64,000 nt of DNA, taken from contig NZ_JAJIRT010000001.1 of the NCBI RefSeq assembly GCF_025717675.1, positions 372,001 through 436,000 of the forward strand, written 5' to 3'. How positions within the stretch are numbered: the stretch's first letter is position 1; every line of letters begins with the position of its first letter. Shown here in pieces: positions 1-9,197 of the stretch. Below the pieces are notes generated by a model. That model searched no databases, was not told the origin of the DNA, and saw only the letters and a list, made by a program, of their open reading frames with translations. This DNA comes from Paucibacter sp. DJ2R-2. GTDB lineage: Bacteria > Pseudomonadota > Gammaproteobacteria > Burkholderiales > Burkholderiaceae_C. The translations under genes and the position numbers were made by a program.

Positions 1-905
1 CGCGCCTGACCTGGGCCGCCGTCTTCATGGCCTTGGTGGGCACCATGGTGCGCTGGTTCGAAAGCCACCAGATCGCCCCTGACATCGGCCACATTCCGGT
101 CAGCAATCTCTACGAAGTCTTCGTGCTGTTCGCCTGGATGACAGCCCTGTTCTACCTGTACTACGAAGCGAAGTTCAAGACCCGCGCCCTGGGCGCTTAT
201 GTGCTGCTGGTGATCAGCGCGGCGGTGACTTTCCTGCTCTGGTACACGGTGGCGCGCGAGGCGCATGAGATTCAGCCCCTGGTGCCGGCCCTGCAGAGCT
301 GGTGGATGAAGATCCACGTGCCTGCCAATTTCGTCGGCTACGGCACCTTCGCCCTCGCGGCCATGGTGGCCCTGGCTTATTTGCTCAAGACCGCCAGCCT
401 GCGCGCGCTGAGCCTGGGACTGATCGCCATGCCGGCGGCGCTGATCGCCATGATTCTGGCCGCCCGCTTCGGTGCCGACCTGCCGGCTGAGACCATCGCC
501 GGCCTGGACGGTTGGGCGCGCAAGATGGCCGGCCTGCTGGTCTTCTTCGTGCTGGCCGTGGCCCTGCGCAGCCGCCTGACGGCCCGCCTGCCCGAGCTGA
601 GCACCCTGGACGACCTGATGTACAAGGCCATCGCCCTGGGCTTTGCCTTCTTCACCATCGCCACCATCCTCGGCGCCTTCTGGGCCGCCGAAGCCTGGGG
701 GGGCTATTGGAGCTGGGACCCGAAGGAGACTTGGGCGCTGATCGTCTGGCTCAATTACGCGGCCTGGCTGCATATGCGCCTGATGAAGGGTTTGCGCGGC
801 GCCGTCTCCGCCTGGTGGGCGCTGGCCGGCCTGGTGGTCACCACCTTCGCCTTCCTGGGCGTGAACATGTTCCTGTCCGGCCTGCACTCCTACGGCACGC
901 TCTGA
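1..905 (+). CDS. ccsB: cytochrome c biogenesis protein CcsB/ResC-type (5' end outside window)
   Basis: This is a multi-pass inner-membrane protein of System II cytochrome c maturation. It works with CcsA/ResB to carry heme to the periplasm for attachment to apocytochromes. The frame is open from the first bases of the window (codons from position 3), so the N-terminus is missing; the first internal ATG at 27 need not be the start. About ten hydrophobic segments are visible. Near the C-terminus lies the tryptophan-rich WWD-type signature (WGGYWSWDPKETWALIVWL), which binds heme in the CcsA/CcsB/CcmC/CcmF superfamily. Whether it is named ccsA or ccsB depends on the scheme; the family is certain. 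ResB is presumably upstream, outside the window. Confidence 0.93.
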   Translation, partial: RLTWAAVFMALVGTMVRWFESHQIAPDIGHIPVSNLYEVFVLFAWMTALFYLYYEAKFKTRALGAYVLLVISAAVTFLLWYTVAREAHEIQPLVPALQSWWMKIHVPANFVGYGTFALAAMVALAYLLKTASLRALSLGLIAMPAALIAMILAARFGADLPAETIAGLDGWARKMAGLLVFFVLAVALRSRLTARLPELSTLDDLMYKAIALGFAFFTIATILGAFWAAEAWGGYWSWDPKETWALIVWLNYAAWLHMRLMKGLRGAVSAWWALAGLVVTTFAFLGVNMFLSGLHSYGTL

Positions 906-919
906 ACACCGGCCACAGC

Positions 920-1741
920 ATGCCGTCCTCCGCCCCGCTGCTGCCGAAACCGCTGTTGCGGGTCGCGACGGGCCTGCTGGCGGCGCTGTTGCTTCTGGGC
1001 GCGGCACCGGCTTGGTCACTGGACTTGCGCATCGCCACGGGGGAGCTGCCGCCCTACGCCACGCAAAGCCGGGCCGATCAGGGCATCGCACTGAACATCG
1101 TGCGCCGGGCCTTTGCCCTGGCGGGGCATCAGGTGGAGTTCCATTTCCTGCCCTGGCCACGGGCACAGCAGGAAACCCGGCTCGGTCATTTCGATGCCTC
1201 CGCCTACTGGGGTGCATCGGCCGAGCGCCGCCGCGACTTCCTGCTCAGTGACAACGTCCTGACCGAGCAATGGTTGCTGGTACACCCTCGCAGTCTCAAG
1301 CTCGAATGGCAGACCCTGGACGATCTGCGCGCCTACAAAATCGGCTTTGTCCGCGATTACACCTACACGCCCGAGTTCTGGGCTGGGATCAAGAACGGCG
1401 AACTCAAGGGTGACGCCACACCGACCGATCTTGCCGGTCTGCGCAAGCTGCTGCTGGGCCGCATCGATATCCTGCCCATGGAGCGCAATGTGGCCTGTGA
1501 CCTGCTGGCCCGCCATTTCAAACCGGCCGAAGCAGCCCGGCTCACCGCCCATCCGCGTCTGCTGACGGACAGCTTCACCACCCACCTGATCCTGCCGCCA
1601 CAAGTGGCCCGCAGCGCCGAACTGCTGCGTGACTTCAACCTCGGCCTGAAGAAACTCAAGGACAGTGGGGAACATGCTCGCTTGTTAAAGTCCTTGAGCT
1701 GCCCGGCTGGCTGGGCCGAAGCGGAAGGCGCGGCACACTGA
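920..1741 (+). CDS. periplasmic substrate-binding protein, SBP_bac_3 family (orphan)
   Basis: The predicted protein has 273 residues. It opens with a signal peptide (hydrophobic stretch about residues 14-31, ending APAWS) followed by a family-3 solute-binding fold, beginning DLRIATGELPPYA, as in amino-acid-binding proteins. The ATG at 920 is chosen because it gives a complete signal peptide 14 bp after the ccsB stop; a longer in-frame extension would overlap ccsB. No permease or ATPase genes are adjacent, so it is an orphan binding protein, as is common in Burkholderiales. The ligand cannot be told. A relative with the same layout lies at 56356-57186. Confidence 0.85.
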   Translation: MPSSAPLLPKPLLRVATGLLAALLLLGAAPAWSLDLRIATGELPPYATQSRADQGIALNIVRRAFALAGHQVEFHFLPWPRAQQETRLGHFDASAYWGASAERRRDFLLSDNVLTEQWLLVHPRSLKLEWQTLDDLRAYKIGFVRDYTYTPEFWAGIKNGELKGDATPTDLAGLRKLLLGRIDILPMERNVACDLLARHFKPAEAARLTAHPRLLTDSFTTHLILPPQVARSAELLRDFNLGLKKLKDSGEHARLLKSLSCPAGWAEAEGAAH

Positions 1742-1857
1742 GCGTGCAGGGACAGGGCTTTTTCCACCAGATCGGGCAAAAACCCGGCAAGGCCCGTAAG
1801 CTTTCGGCCAGCCGCCACGACTGAGGGCGTCTCCTCTTGTTTTTGCAAAGGCCCGCC

Positions 1858-2856
1858 ATGCCACGCTCTGCCCACATCCGCTCGACCGATCCCCGGATCC
1901 TGCCTTCGGACATCACCCCGCAAGCGGTCTATCAAGAGCGCCGTCAATGGCTGCAGCTGATGGCCACCGGCGCTGCCGGGGCTGGCCTTGCCGCCTGGGC
2001 CGGCCGCGAGGCCCTAGCCCAAACCGCCGGGCCGGGCAAGCTGGCCAAGCTGCCCGGCGCCCGGAGTGCCGTGGCCGGAGCCATGAGCATGGACAAGTTG
2101 AGCCGCTACGCCGACGCCACGGGCTACAACAATTTCTACGAATTCGGCACCGAGAAATCGGACCCGGCGCAGTACGCCGGCAGCCTGCGGCCGCGGCCCT
2201 GGACCGTGACGGTGGAAGGCGAAGTCGGCAAGCCCGGCAGCTTCGACCTGGACCAGTTGCTCAAGCTCAGCCCCATGGAAGAGCGCGTCTACCGCCTGCG
2301 CTGTGTGGAGGGCTGGAGCATGGTGATCCCCTGGGTCGGCTACTCCTTGGCCGAGCTGATCAAAAAGGTCGAACCCAACTCGCGCGCCAAGTACGTCGAG
2401 TTCATCAGCCTGGCGGACCGGTCTCAAATGCCGGGCCTGCGCAACGGAGTGCTGGACTGGCCCTATACCGAGGGCCTGCGCATCGACGAAGCCATGCATC
2501 CGTTGAGTCTGCTTGCCTTCGGCATGTATGGCGAAGTGCTGCCCAATCAGAACGGCGCACCGCTGCGCCTGGTCCTGCCCTGGAAGTACGGCTTCAAGTC
2601 GGCCAAGTCCATCGTCAAGATCCGCTTCGTGGAGAAGCAGCCGGTGTCCAGCTGGACCGAATCCGCGCCACGTGAGTACGGTTTCTATTCCAACGTCAAT
2701 CCGCAGGTCGACCACCCGCGCTGGAGTCAGGGCAGCGAGCGTCGCATCGGCGAAGACGGCCTGTTCACCAAAAAACGGCCGACGCTGATGTTCAACGGCT
2801 ACGCCGATCAGGTCGCCTCGCTGTACGCGGGCATGGATCTGAAAAAGTTCTATTGA
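1858..2856 (+). CDS. msrP: protein-methionine-sulfoxide reductase catalytic subunit MsrP
   Basis: MsrP (YedY) is a periplasmic molybdopterin enzyme that reduces methionine sulfoxide in oxidised envelope proteins, taking electrons from MsrQ. The 332-residue product has a Tat-type signal with twin arginines at 28-29 and a hydrophobic stretch ending about residue 55. The sulfite-oxidase fold contains the expected Mo-ligand cysteine at about 149 ([11 protein letters not shown]). The ATG at 1858 fits the family's usual N-terminus ([20 protein letters not shown]) better than an in-frame TTG at 1837. msrQ follows after 11 bp, the standard operon. Confidence 0.96.
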   Translation: MPRSAHIRSTDPRILPSDITPQAVYQERRQWLQLMATGAAGAGLAAWAGREALAQTAGPGKLAKLPGARSAVAGAMSMDKLSRYADATGYNNFYEFGTEKSDPAQYAGSLRPRPWTVTVEGEVGKPGSFDLDQLLKLSPMEERVYRLRCVEGWSMVIPWVGYSLAELIKKVEPNSRAKYVEFISLADRSQMPGLRNGVLDWPYTEGLRIDEAMHPLSLLAFGMYGEVLPNQNGAPLRLVLPWKYGFKSAKSIVKIRFVEKQPVSSWTESAPREYGFYSNVNPQVDHPRWSQGSERRIGEDGLFTKKRPTLMFNGYADQVASLYAGMDLKKFY

Positions 2857-2867
2857 CCGGCGCCCCG

Positions 2868-3488
2868 ATGGCTCGCCGCTCTCTTTGGCTGCATGCCGCC
2901 GCCAAGCCCCTGCTGTTCCTGATCTGCCTGCTGCCCCTGGCCTATCTGGTCTGGGGCGCCATCAGCGAGAACCTGGGCGCCAACCCGGCCGAGACCCTGA
3001 TCCGCAGCCTCGGCGACTGGAGCTTGCGCGGTCTGTGCCTGACGCTAGCCGTGACGCCTCTGCGTGTCATCAGCGGCCAGGCGGCGCTGGCGCGCTTTCG
3101 CCGCATGCTGGGCCTGTTCAGCTTCTTTTATGCCAGCCTGCACCTGCTCGCTTATGCCTGGCTGGACATGGGCTTGGAGCCCGGCGACATCGCCGCTGAC
3201 ATCCTCAAGCGCCCCTTCATCCTGATGGGCTTCACGGCCTGGCTGATGCTGCTGCCTCTGGCCGCGACGTCCTTCAACCGCGTCATCAAGGCACTGGGAG
3301 CGGCCCGCTGGCAGCGTCTGCATCGCCTGGTCTATCTGCTGAGCCTGGTTGCCCTGGCCCACTTCATTTGGATGCGGGCCGGCAAGAACAATTTTGCCGA
3401 GCCCGCCGTCTATGGAGCGGTGCTGGCCCTGCTGCTGGGCTGGCGCTTGTGGCAGCGCCAGCGTCGACGAAGCTCAGGGCTTGCTTGA
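2868..3488 (+). CDS. msrQ: heme-binding membrane subunit MsrQ
   Basis: MsrQ (YedZ) is a b-heme inner-membrane protein that passes quinone-pool or flavin-derived electrons to MsrP. The 206-residue product has about six membrane helices of the ferric-reductase-like type, with histidines in HAAAKP, SLHLLAYAWL, LHRLVYLL and ALAHFIW placed as heme ligands usually are. The ATG at 2868 is used; an in-frame TTG at 2853 overlapping the msrP stop is possible. Its last 15 bp overlap the convergent S9 peptidase gene. Confidence 0.95.
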   Translation: MARRSLWLHAAAKPLLFLICLLPLAYLVWGAISENLGANPAETLIRSLGDWSLRGLCLTLAVTPLRVISGQAALARFRRMLGLFSFFYASLHLLAYAWLDMGLEPGDIAADILKRPFILMGFTAWLMLLPLAATSFNRVIKALGAARWQRLHRLVYLLSLVALAHFIWMRAGKNNFAEPAVYGAVLALLLGWRLWQRQRRRSSGLA

Positions 3489-5552
3489 GGGCACGGAGGG
3501 CAAGGACCCCGGGCCGATGTGCCGGTCCAGGAACTTGAGCATTTGCTCGTACAGGTCAACCCGGTTTTCGGTCTTGCCATAACCGTGGCCTTCACCGGGC
3601 TTGATCATCAGCACCTCGGGCGGACGGCCGGCCTTCTTGAGCGCATCGACCATCAGATTCGTCTGCTCGATGGGCGTGCGCCAATCGTCACTGCCGGCAT
3701 AGATAAAGAGCGGCGCCTTGATGCGCTCGGCATGGCGGGCGGGAGAGACCTCCTGAGCGCGCGCCCAGCCGGCTTCGGTCTCACCAATCAATTCGCGCCA
3801 AAAGGCCACACCGGCCTTGTTGCGGGGAATATCGCCTTGCGTGGAGGTCAGCAGGCGCTCGACATCGCTGACCACCAGGCCGGCCACCCCGCACTTGAAC
3901 AAATCGGGCGTCTTGATCAGCGCCCAGAGGCTGGCATAGCCGCCGTAGCTGGCACCGCTGATGCACATACGCGCCGGGTCGGCAAAGCCCTGCTGCACCG
4001 CCCAGGCCGCCGCGTCCTCGTGATCCTCGGACATCTTGCGCCCCAGCTGGCCCAGGCCGGCCAGACTGATGCGGGCGCCCAGCTCGGGCGTGATGCGGAA
4101 ATTCGGCAGCACCACGGCATAGCCCCGCGAAGCCAGCAGCTGCGCCTCGGTGACACCAAAGCTGCTCAGGGCGCCCCAGCGATCGGCACGCGAATGGGGG
4201 CCGCCATGGATGTGCAGCACCGTGGGCAGGCGCTGTCCTGCTTGATGACTGGCAGGCAGGAAGTAATAAGACGGAATCTCAAGCCCGTCGCGCGTCTTGA
4301 GCAAGAAAGGCCGCATCTGCACCAGCTGCGTTTCCTCCACCTCTTCGCGCGAGCGCATCAGCTCCTCCAGCGTCTTGCGCTCTTCGTCGTAGAGGTAGAA
4401 GGTGGGCACCGAGCGGTCGCTGAATACCTGAACCAAGGTGCGCGGGCTTTCGCTGCGCTGCAGGATGACCGACTTGCCAGGGAAGCTCGCCTCCATGCTC
4501 TGCTGCAAGCGGGCCAGGCTCTCGTCAAAATAGGCGGTTTGCTGGCGCTCGTCATCAAAGCGCAAGCCTAGCAAACGAGCTCCACGCCGGTCACGGATGA
4601 GGCCGCTGCTGATCAGGTCATAGCGCGGATGGCTGGCCAGCTCGGGGCCGAACTCGCGGCTGGCCACATGGAACAGATGCAAGCCCCGGGTGTTCTTGCC
4701 GCGCTGCGCGGCCACGATCAAATCCTGATTGTCCTCGGCAAAGGCCAGCGGGCTCCAATGCCCTTTTTGCCGCCCTTCAAAGCGGGCCAGCTCGCGCCAC
4801 TCGCCCTCCATGCTGTCACGCAGCAGCACCCGCTCCACCTGCGCGGACGGCCCGGCATCGGGCGTGTCCGAAACCACGGCCACGCGCGGCACACCCTGGT
4901 GATCGAGCAGCCATTGCCGGACCCGGCCCGGATACTTGAAGGTCAGCAGATCACGCGCGCCCGTTTCGAGGTTGATGCGGTAGACGTCCTGGGCATCGAG
5001 TTGGCGCAGATTGGCGCTGACGAGGATCTCCTTGTCCTTGCCCGGAACCTGGGCCAAAAAGTCCATGGAGCGGATCACGAAATTGTTGCCGTTGATCTGC
5101 TCGCGAACGGTGGGGTTGAGCTTGCGAAAACCCGTGCCGTCGCGCTTGATGGCAAACAAACCGCCGCCATCGCCAGACTCCGAACCGGTCGGCGTGTCCA
5201 GGCGCCCCAGGCTGAACACCAAGCGCTCCGAGCCGACCCAGCGGTACTCCACCACGTCGAAGTCTGTCAGACCGGTCAGAACCGTGGGCGTGCGGGTCTG
5301 CAGATCCAGCAGCACGAGATTGCGCTTGCCCTTGAGTGGCACCAGCACCGCCAGCATCCGGCCATCGGGCGACAGCCTCGGCTGGACATAGCGAGGCAGC
5401 CCAACCAGGGCGGCGATGGAGGCGGGCTCCACCGGCCCCACCTTGGCAGCGGGCTCAGCGGCGGCCAGGGCTGGCGGCGCTCCCGCCAAAGCCAGCGCCA
5501 TCGCAGCGATCAGCCCGCTGAAGCGGGCCCGAAATTCAGTTCTTGCTTTCAT
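3474..5552 (-). CDS. S9 family prolyl-oligopeptidase-like peptidase, exported
   Basis: The predicted serine peptidase has 692 residues. An N-terminal signal peptide (about 1-31) is followed by a beta-propeller-like region of about 370 residues and a C-terminal alpha/beta-hydrolase domain. The catalytic triad is visible: Ser about 535 in GASYGGY, Asp about 623 in GSDDWRTP and His about 656 in GEGHGYGK. By analogy with S9C acylaminoacyl or dipeptidyl peptidases it cleaves short peptides in the periplasm or outside the cell. It stands alone, convergent and overlapping with msrQ by 15 bp. A second family member lies at 16868-19600. Confidence 0.9.
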   Translation of the reverse strand: MKARTEFRARFSGLIAAMALALAGAPPALAAAEPAAKVGPVEPASIAALVGLPRYVQPRLSPDGRMLAVLVPLKGKRNLVLLDLQTRTPTVLTGLTDFDVVEYRWVGSERLVFSLGRLDTPTGSESGDGGGLFAIKRDGTGFRKLNPTVREQINGNNFVIRSMDFLAQVPGKDKEILVSANLRQLDAQDVYRINLETGARDLLTFKYPGRVRQWLLDHQGVPRVAVVSDTPDAGPSAQVERVLLRDSMEGEWRELARFEGRQKGHWSPLAFAEDNQDLIVAAQRGKNTRGLHLFHVASREFGPELASHPRYDLISSGLIRDRRGARLLGLRFDDERQQTAYFDESLARLQQSMEASFPGKSVILQRSESPRTLVQVFSDRSVPTFYLYDEERKTLEELMRSREEVEETQLVQMRPFLLKTRDGLEIPSYYFLPASHQAGQRLPTVLHIHGGPHSRADRWGALSSFGVTEAQLLASRGYAVVLPNFRITPELGARISLAGLGQLGRKMSEDHEDAAAWAVQQGFADPARMCISGASYGGYASLWALIKTPDLFKCGVAGLVVSDVERLLTSTQGDIPRNKAGVAFWRELIGETEAGWARAQEVSPARHAERIKAPLFIYAGSDDWRTPIEQTNLMVDALKKAGRPPEVLMIKPGEGHGYGKTENRVDLYEQMLKFLDRHIGPGSLPSVPSSKP

Positions 5553-5569
5553 GAGTTCTCTTTCTCCCT

Positions 5570-5585
5570 GCGGGGTACACCCCGC
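5570..5585. promoter_or_regulatory. 16-bp inverted repeat in the divergent intergenic region (possible operator)
   Basis: GCGGGGTACACCCCGC has 7-bp perfect arms around a 2-bp centre. It lies about 18-33 bp upstream of the S9 peptidase start, where a dimeric repressor could sit. The rest of the 5553-5861 gap between this gene and the divergent FAD-FolB gene holds no gene I can support and presumably carries both promoters. Confidence 0.3.
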
Positions 5586-5861
5586 CTCCAGTGACCCACA
5601 TCGACCGGCTCCAAATGGAGCGCAGTGTCCTGCCAGGCGAGATCGGCCCTATTGAGTGAGGCCGTTCATCACTTCATCATTTCCATGTCCATCAGCAGGG
5701 CCGGGCACACGGCCGAAACCAGGCAAGCTGCCGCCTGGGGACGATACAAAAAGGGCCATATTGTGATGGCCTGCGCCGGACTTCTGGGTAGCGCTCGGCC
5801 TGAAAACGATCCAGCTGGGATAATCCGAGGCCTCCTGCATCTGCCCTGAGCCTTGCCCGCC

Positions 5862-7226
5862 ATGCCCCAAGCCCCTTCCCTGCCACAGCCACTGCCACCG
5901 CAGCTCGATGTCGCCATCCTCGGCGGCGGCCCTGCCGGTTGCAGCGCGGCCTCCTGGCTGCAACAGCTGGGCCTGCGCGTGGCCCTGCTGGAGCGGGCGC
6001 CCCAGCTCTGCGCCAGTTTGCAGAGCCTGAAGTTCGGCCAGGATTGGGTGCTGGGCGCCCCCGGTCAGGCCCTGTCCACCCTGGGCCAGCAGTACGCTGG
6101 CCAGATCGAGAGCCTGAGCGAGGTGCACACCGTGCTGGGCCAGAGCTGCGCCCATCTGGACTGGCTGGCCGGCGAAGGCTGGCGCCTGCGCCTGGACGAC
6201 GGCCAGGTGCTGCAAGCACGCGCCCTGTTGTTGGCCACCGGCCTGAAGCCGCTGCGCCCGGAAGCCTTCTTCCCGACGCCTTTGCCCCACCCGCGCGTGC
6301 TGGACGCACTGAGCCTGACCGCCTGCCGCGAGCAACTGGCGCCAGCGCGCATCCTGCTGCTGGGCGGCGGCGACAACGCGGCCGAGAACGCTCTCTATTT
6401 GCAGGCACGCGGCCACCAGGTCACACTTTGGTCGCGCAGCGACTGGCGCGCCCAACAGCGCCTGGTGGACCGCATCCAGGGCCTGGCTGCCGCCATCCAC
6501 ACCCGCCTGCCCAGCCCGATGCCGAGTCGCCTGCAGCCCGACGAGGCGGGTGTCACTGTGCATTCGCAAGCCTTTGGCGAGGAGCGCTTTGAGCATGTGG
6601 CCGTGCTCTTGGGCTTCGAGGCCGAACCCAGCGCCTGGCTGCAGGTGGGTGACGCGCTGCAGCGCGCCGGAATCACGGCGCCGTCTCACCCATTCCGAGA
6701 CGAGCCGCGCTTCGCGCCCCTGGGCCTGTTCGTGGCCGGCGATGCCAGCGGCCGCCAGCACCCTTGCGTGCAAACCGCGCTGGGCGACGGTGTCGTGGCA
6801 GCCAAGGCCGTCGAGGCCTTTTTGCGCCCGCTGCACGAGGGCCAGCCCAGCCTGGCGATGCGCCGCAACAATCGCCAGATCATCCACATCACCGGCCTGC
6901 GCTTCGGCGCCAACCTGGGCGTGCTGGACTTCGAGCGCGAAGGCCCGCAACCCATCCAGGTCGATGCCGAAGTCAATCTCGGTGCCCAGCAGATCGTCTC
7001 GCGCGACGCCGACATCGGCCATGTGCTGGACTACCGCCGGGTGCGCACCATCATCATCGACGAATGCACGGCCGAACACACCGACCTGCTCGAAGCCTTG
7101 CTGGGCAAGCTCTGCACCCGCTTGATGAAGCTGCCCGGCGTGGCCGGCGTGCGCATCAAGGTCACCAAACTCGAAATCTTCCCCGACTGCCAGGTCGCCA
7201 TCAGTGCCGAATGCGGCCAATGGTGA
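5862..7226 (+). CDS. fusion: NAD(P)/FAD-dependent oxidoreductase + dihydroneopterin aldolase (FolB) domain
   Basis: The 454-residue protein has two parts. Residues about 14-325 are a two-dinucleotide-binding flavoprotein of the thioredoxin-reductase-like class: FAD-binding [17 protein letters not shown](P)-binding [13 protein letters not shown] and the closing [20 protein letters not shown], but no redox CxxC. Residues 333-454 match dihydroneopterin aldolase, which acts in folate synthesis: GVLDFERE, a tyrosine in HVLDYRRV, a glutamate in [10 protein letters not shown] and a lysine in VTKLEIFPD, the positions of known active-site residues. An internal ATG at 6858 could also give a free 122-residue FolB, the normal family length. 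ATG 5862 is preferred over a TTG at 5853. ttcA follows, as folB-ttcA order is common in Burkholderiales (from memory). Confidence 0.85.
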   Translation: MPQAPSLPQPLPPQLDVAILGGGPAGCSAASWLQQLGLRVALLERAPQLCASLQSLKFGQDWVLGAPGQALSTLGQQYAGQIESLSEVHTVLGQSCAHLDWLAGEGWRLRLDDGQVLQARALLLATGLKPLRPEAFFPTPLPHPRVLDALSLTACREQLAPARILLLGGGDNAAENALYLQARGHQVTLWSRSDWRAQQRLVDRIQGLAAAIHTRLPSPMPSRLQPDEAGVTVHSQAFGEERFEHVAVLLGFEAEPSAWLQVGDALQRAGITAPSHPFRDEPRFAPLGLFVAGDASGRQHPCVQTALGDGVVAAKAVEAFLRPLHEGQPSLAMRRNNRQIIHITGLRFGANLGVLDFEREGPQPIQVDAEVNLGAQQIVSRDADIGHVLDYRRVRTIIIDECTAEHTDLLEALLGKLCTRLMKLPGVAGVRIKVTKLEIFPDCQVAISAECGQW

Positions 7227-7383
7227 TGGTGATGGACCACCCCGACGCGCTTCGCGCACCCCTCAAGGGGCAGCGCCCGATGGCCCGGCAAAGCCAGCTC
7301 CATGGGCGCCACTCGATCAATCGCAGCCCCTGGCGGGGCGCTCAAAAGCACAGCCTGCCGCAGTGACAAGGACAGACACCATC

Positions 7384-8370
7384 ATGCTGAACACCCAAGA
7401 CGCCCCCACCCTGAACCTCGACCTGCCCAGCCAACTGGAAGCCGCCGCGCCGGCCAGCGATGACAGCGCCGCCAAGGACAAAAAGACCTCGGTCGAGCTG
7501 AACAAGTTGTCCAAGCGCCTGCACCGCCAGGTGGGCCAAGCCATCGTCGACTACAACATGATCGAGGAGGGCGACAAGGTCATGGTCTGCCTCTCGGGCG
7601 GCAAGGACAGCTATTCGCTGCTGGACATCCTGCTGAACATGCAGAAACGCGCGCCGATCAAGTTCGACATCGTCGCCGTCAACCTCGACCAGAAGCAGCC
7701 GGGCTTCCCCGAGCATGTGCTGCCCGAATACCTGAAGTCACGCGGCATTCCCTTCCACATCGAGGAGCAGGACACCTACTCCATCGTCAAGCGCCTGGTG
7801 CCCGAGGGCAAAACCACCTGCAGCCTGTGCTCGCGACTGCGCCGCGGCAACCTCTACCGCGTGGCGGAGGAGCTGGGCGCCACCAAGATCGCCCTGGGCC
7901 ACCACCGCGACGACATCATCGTCACCCTGCTGCTGAATATGTTCTTCGGCGCGCGCATGAAGGGCATGCCGCCAAAACTGGTCAGCGATACCGGCAAGCA
8001 TGTCGTGATTCGCCCGCTGGCCTATGTGGCCGAACCCGATCTGGTGCGCTGGGCGGCACACCGCGAATTCCCCATCATTCCCTGCAATCTGTGCGGCAGC
8101 CAGGAGAACCTGCAGCGAGTGCAGGTCAAGGCCATGATCAACGACTGGGAGAAGAAGTTCCCTGGTCGCATCGAGAACATGTTCAGCGCCATGGGCAATA
8201 TCGTGCCCTCGCACATGATGGACCGGGACCTCTTCCCCTTCCAGACCCTCAAGGCCGACGGCCGGCCCGACGCCAACGGCGACATCGCCTTCGATGAGGA
8301 CGAGGCTTGCAGCACGCCGCAAACCAACGCCGGCCCGTCCGTGATCAGCATCCACCGTCAAGAACAGTAA
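7384..8370 (+). CDS. ttcA: tRNA 2-thiocytidine(32) synthetase TtcA
   Basis: TtcA makes 2-thiocytidine at position 32 of certain tRNAs, using ATP activation and a [4Fe-4S] cluster. The 328-residue product has the PP-loop SGGKDS at 71-76, the paired cysteines CSLC (followed by SRLRRG) that are the family signature, and a further CNLC, plus LGHHRDDI. The ATG at 7384 is used; the frame is open further upstream without a good start, and residues 1-35 are a variable low-complexity leader. It lies 157 bp after the FAD-FolB gene. Confidence 0.97.
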   Translation: MLNTQDAPTLNLDLPSQLEAAAPASDDSAAKDKKTSVELNKLSKRLHRQVGQAIVDYNMIEEGDKVMVCLSGGKDSYSLLDILLNMQKRAPIKFDIVAVNLDQKQPGFPEHVLPEYLKSRGIPFHIEEQDTYSIVKRLVPEGKTTCSLCSRLRRGNLYRVAEELGATKIALGHHRDDIIVTLLLNMFFGARMKGMPPKLVSDTGKHVVIRPLAYVAEPDLVRWAAHREFPIIPCNLCGSQENLQRVQVKAMINDWEKKFPGRIENMFSAMGNIVPSHMMDRDLFPFQTLKADGRPDANGDIAFDEDEACSTPQTNAGPSVISIHRQEQ

Positions 8371-8454
8371 AGCTTCGTCCACACAAGAGACACAAAGCGC
8401 GCGCGGAATCGGTTCACAATCAAAGCCATCAGAACAATACGTTAGGAGCACGCC

Positions 8455-9078
8455 ATGCACATTCCTCGTCGTTCCCTTTTGGCCGCCTTGGGCGCCGTCG
8501 CCGCACTGGGCCTGAGTGCCTGCAGCGGCCCTTACAGCATCAGCAGCGAAGTTTCCAGCTTCGGCAGTTGGCCCGAGAGCCGCAAGCCCGGCAGCTTTGC
8601 GTTTGAGCGCCTACCCTCGCAGGCCCAAGCGGGCGCCATCGCCGACAACCAGGCTCGCATCGAAGCCAGCGCTCGCGCGGCCCTGCTGAAAGCCGGCTTC
8701 ACCGAAGCTACAGACGCGAAGAGCGCCGACGTGCTGGTGTCCCTGGGCATGCGCGTGGACGCCCAGGACCGCGCGCCCTGGGACGATCCGCTGTGGTGGC
8801 GCTGGCAAGGCAGCTACTCGCACTGGCGCTACGGCGGCCTGGGCCGCATCGGCATGTACCACCCCTCGGACATGCTGGACCGCCGCTACGACCGCTCGGT
8901 GGCCGTGCTGCTGCGCGACCGCCAGAGCGCCGAGCCGCTTTACGAAGCCCGCGCCAGCAACGAAGGCATGACCCAAGGCCCCAGCGAGCTGGCCGGCGCC
9001 CTGTTCGAAGCCGCGCTGAGCGATTTCCCGAAGGTGCGCCCCGAGCCTCACCGCGTGGTGGTGCAAGCCATCCGCTGA
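8455..9078 (+). CDS. DUF4136 domain lipoprotein
   Basis: The predicted envelope lipoprotein has 207 residues. The signal peptide ends in a lipobox (GLSAC, Cys at 23), so it should be lipidated. The rest matches the DUF4136 type: a short strand-rich N-terminus with [13 protein letters not shown], then a [18 protein letters not shown] segment and a [15 protein letters not shown] stretch. The molecular role of the family is unknown. It sits alone between ttcA and glmU. Confidence 0.82.
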   Translation: MHIPRRSLLAALGAVAALGLSACSGPYSISSEVSSFGSWPESRKPGSFAFERLPSQAQAGAIADNQARIEASARAALLKAGFTEATDAKSADVLVSLGMRVDAQDRAPWDDPLWWRWQGSYSHWRYGGLGRIGMYHPSDMLDRRYDRSVAVLLRDRQSAEPLYEARASNEGMTQGPSELAGALFEAALSDFPKVRPEPHRVVVQAIR

Positions 9079-9168
9079 ACCAACCCACTGAGCCTGGCCA
9101 CTCATGGCAAGCCCCCAGCGGGCTGTCATGCGGGCCGGCTGATAATCAGCGCTTCACTGAAACCTCAC

Positions 9169-9185
9169 GGGGCGGTCACCGCCCC
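9169..9185. repeat. perfect inverted repeat upstream of glmU
   Basis: GGGGCGGTCACCGCCCC is an 8-bp perfect inverted repeat with a one-base centre, ending 12 bp before the glmU start codon. It has no T-run and so is a poor intrinsic terminator. It could be an operator or an mRNA hairpin over the glmU leader. Confidence 0.45.
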
Positions 9186-9197
9186 GCTTGCATTCAC

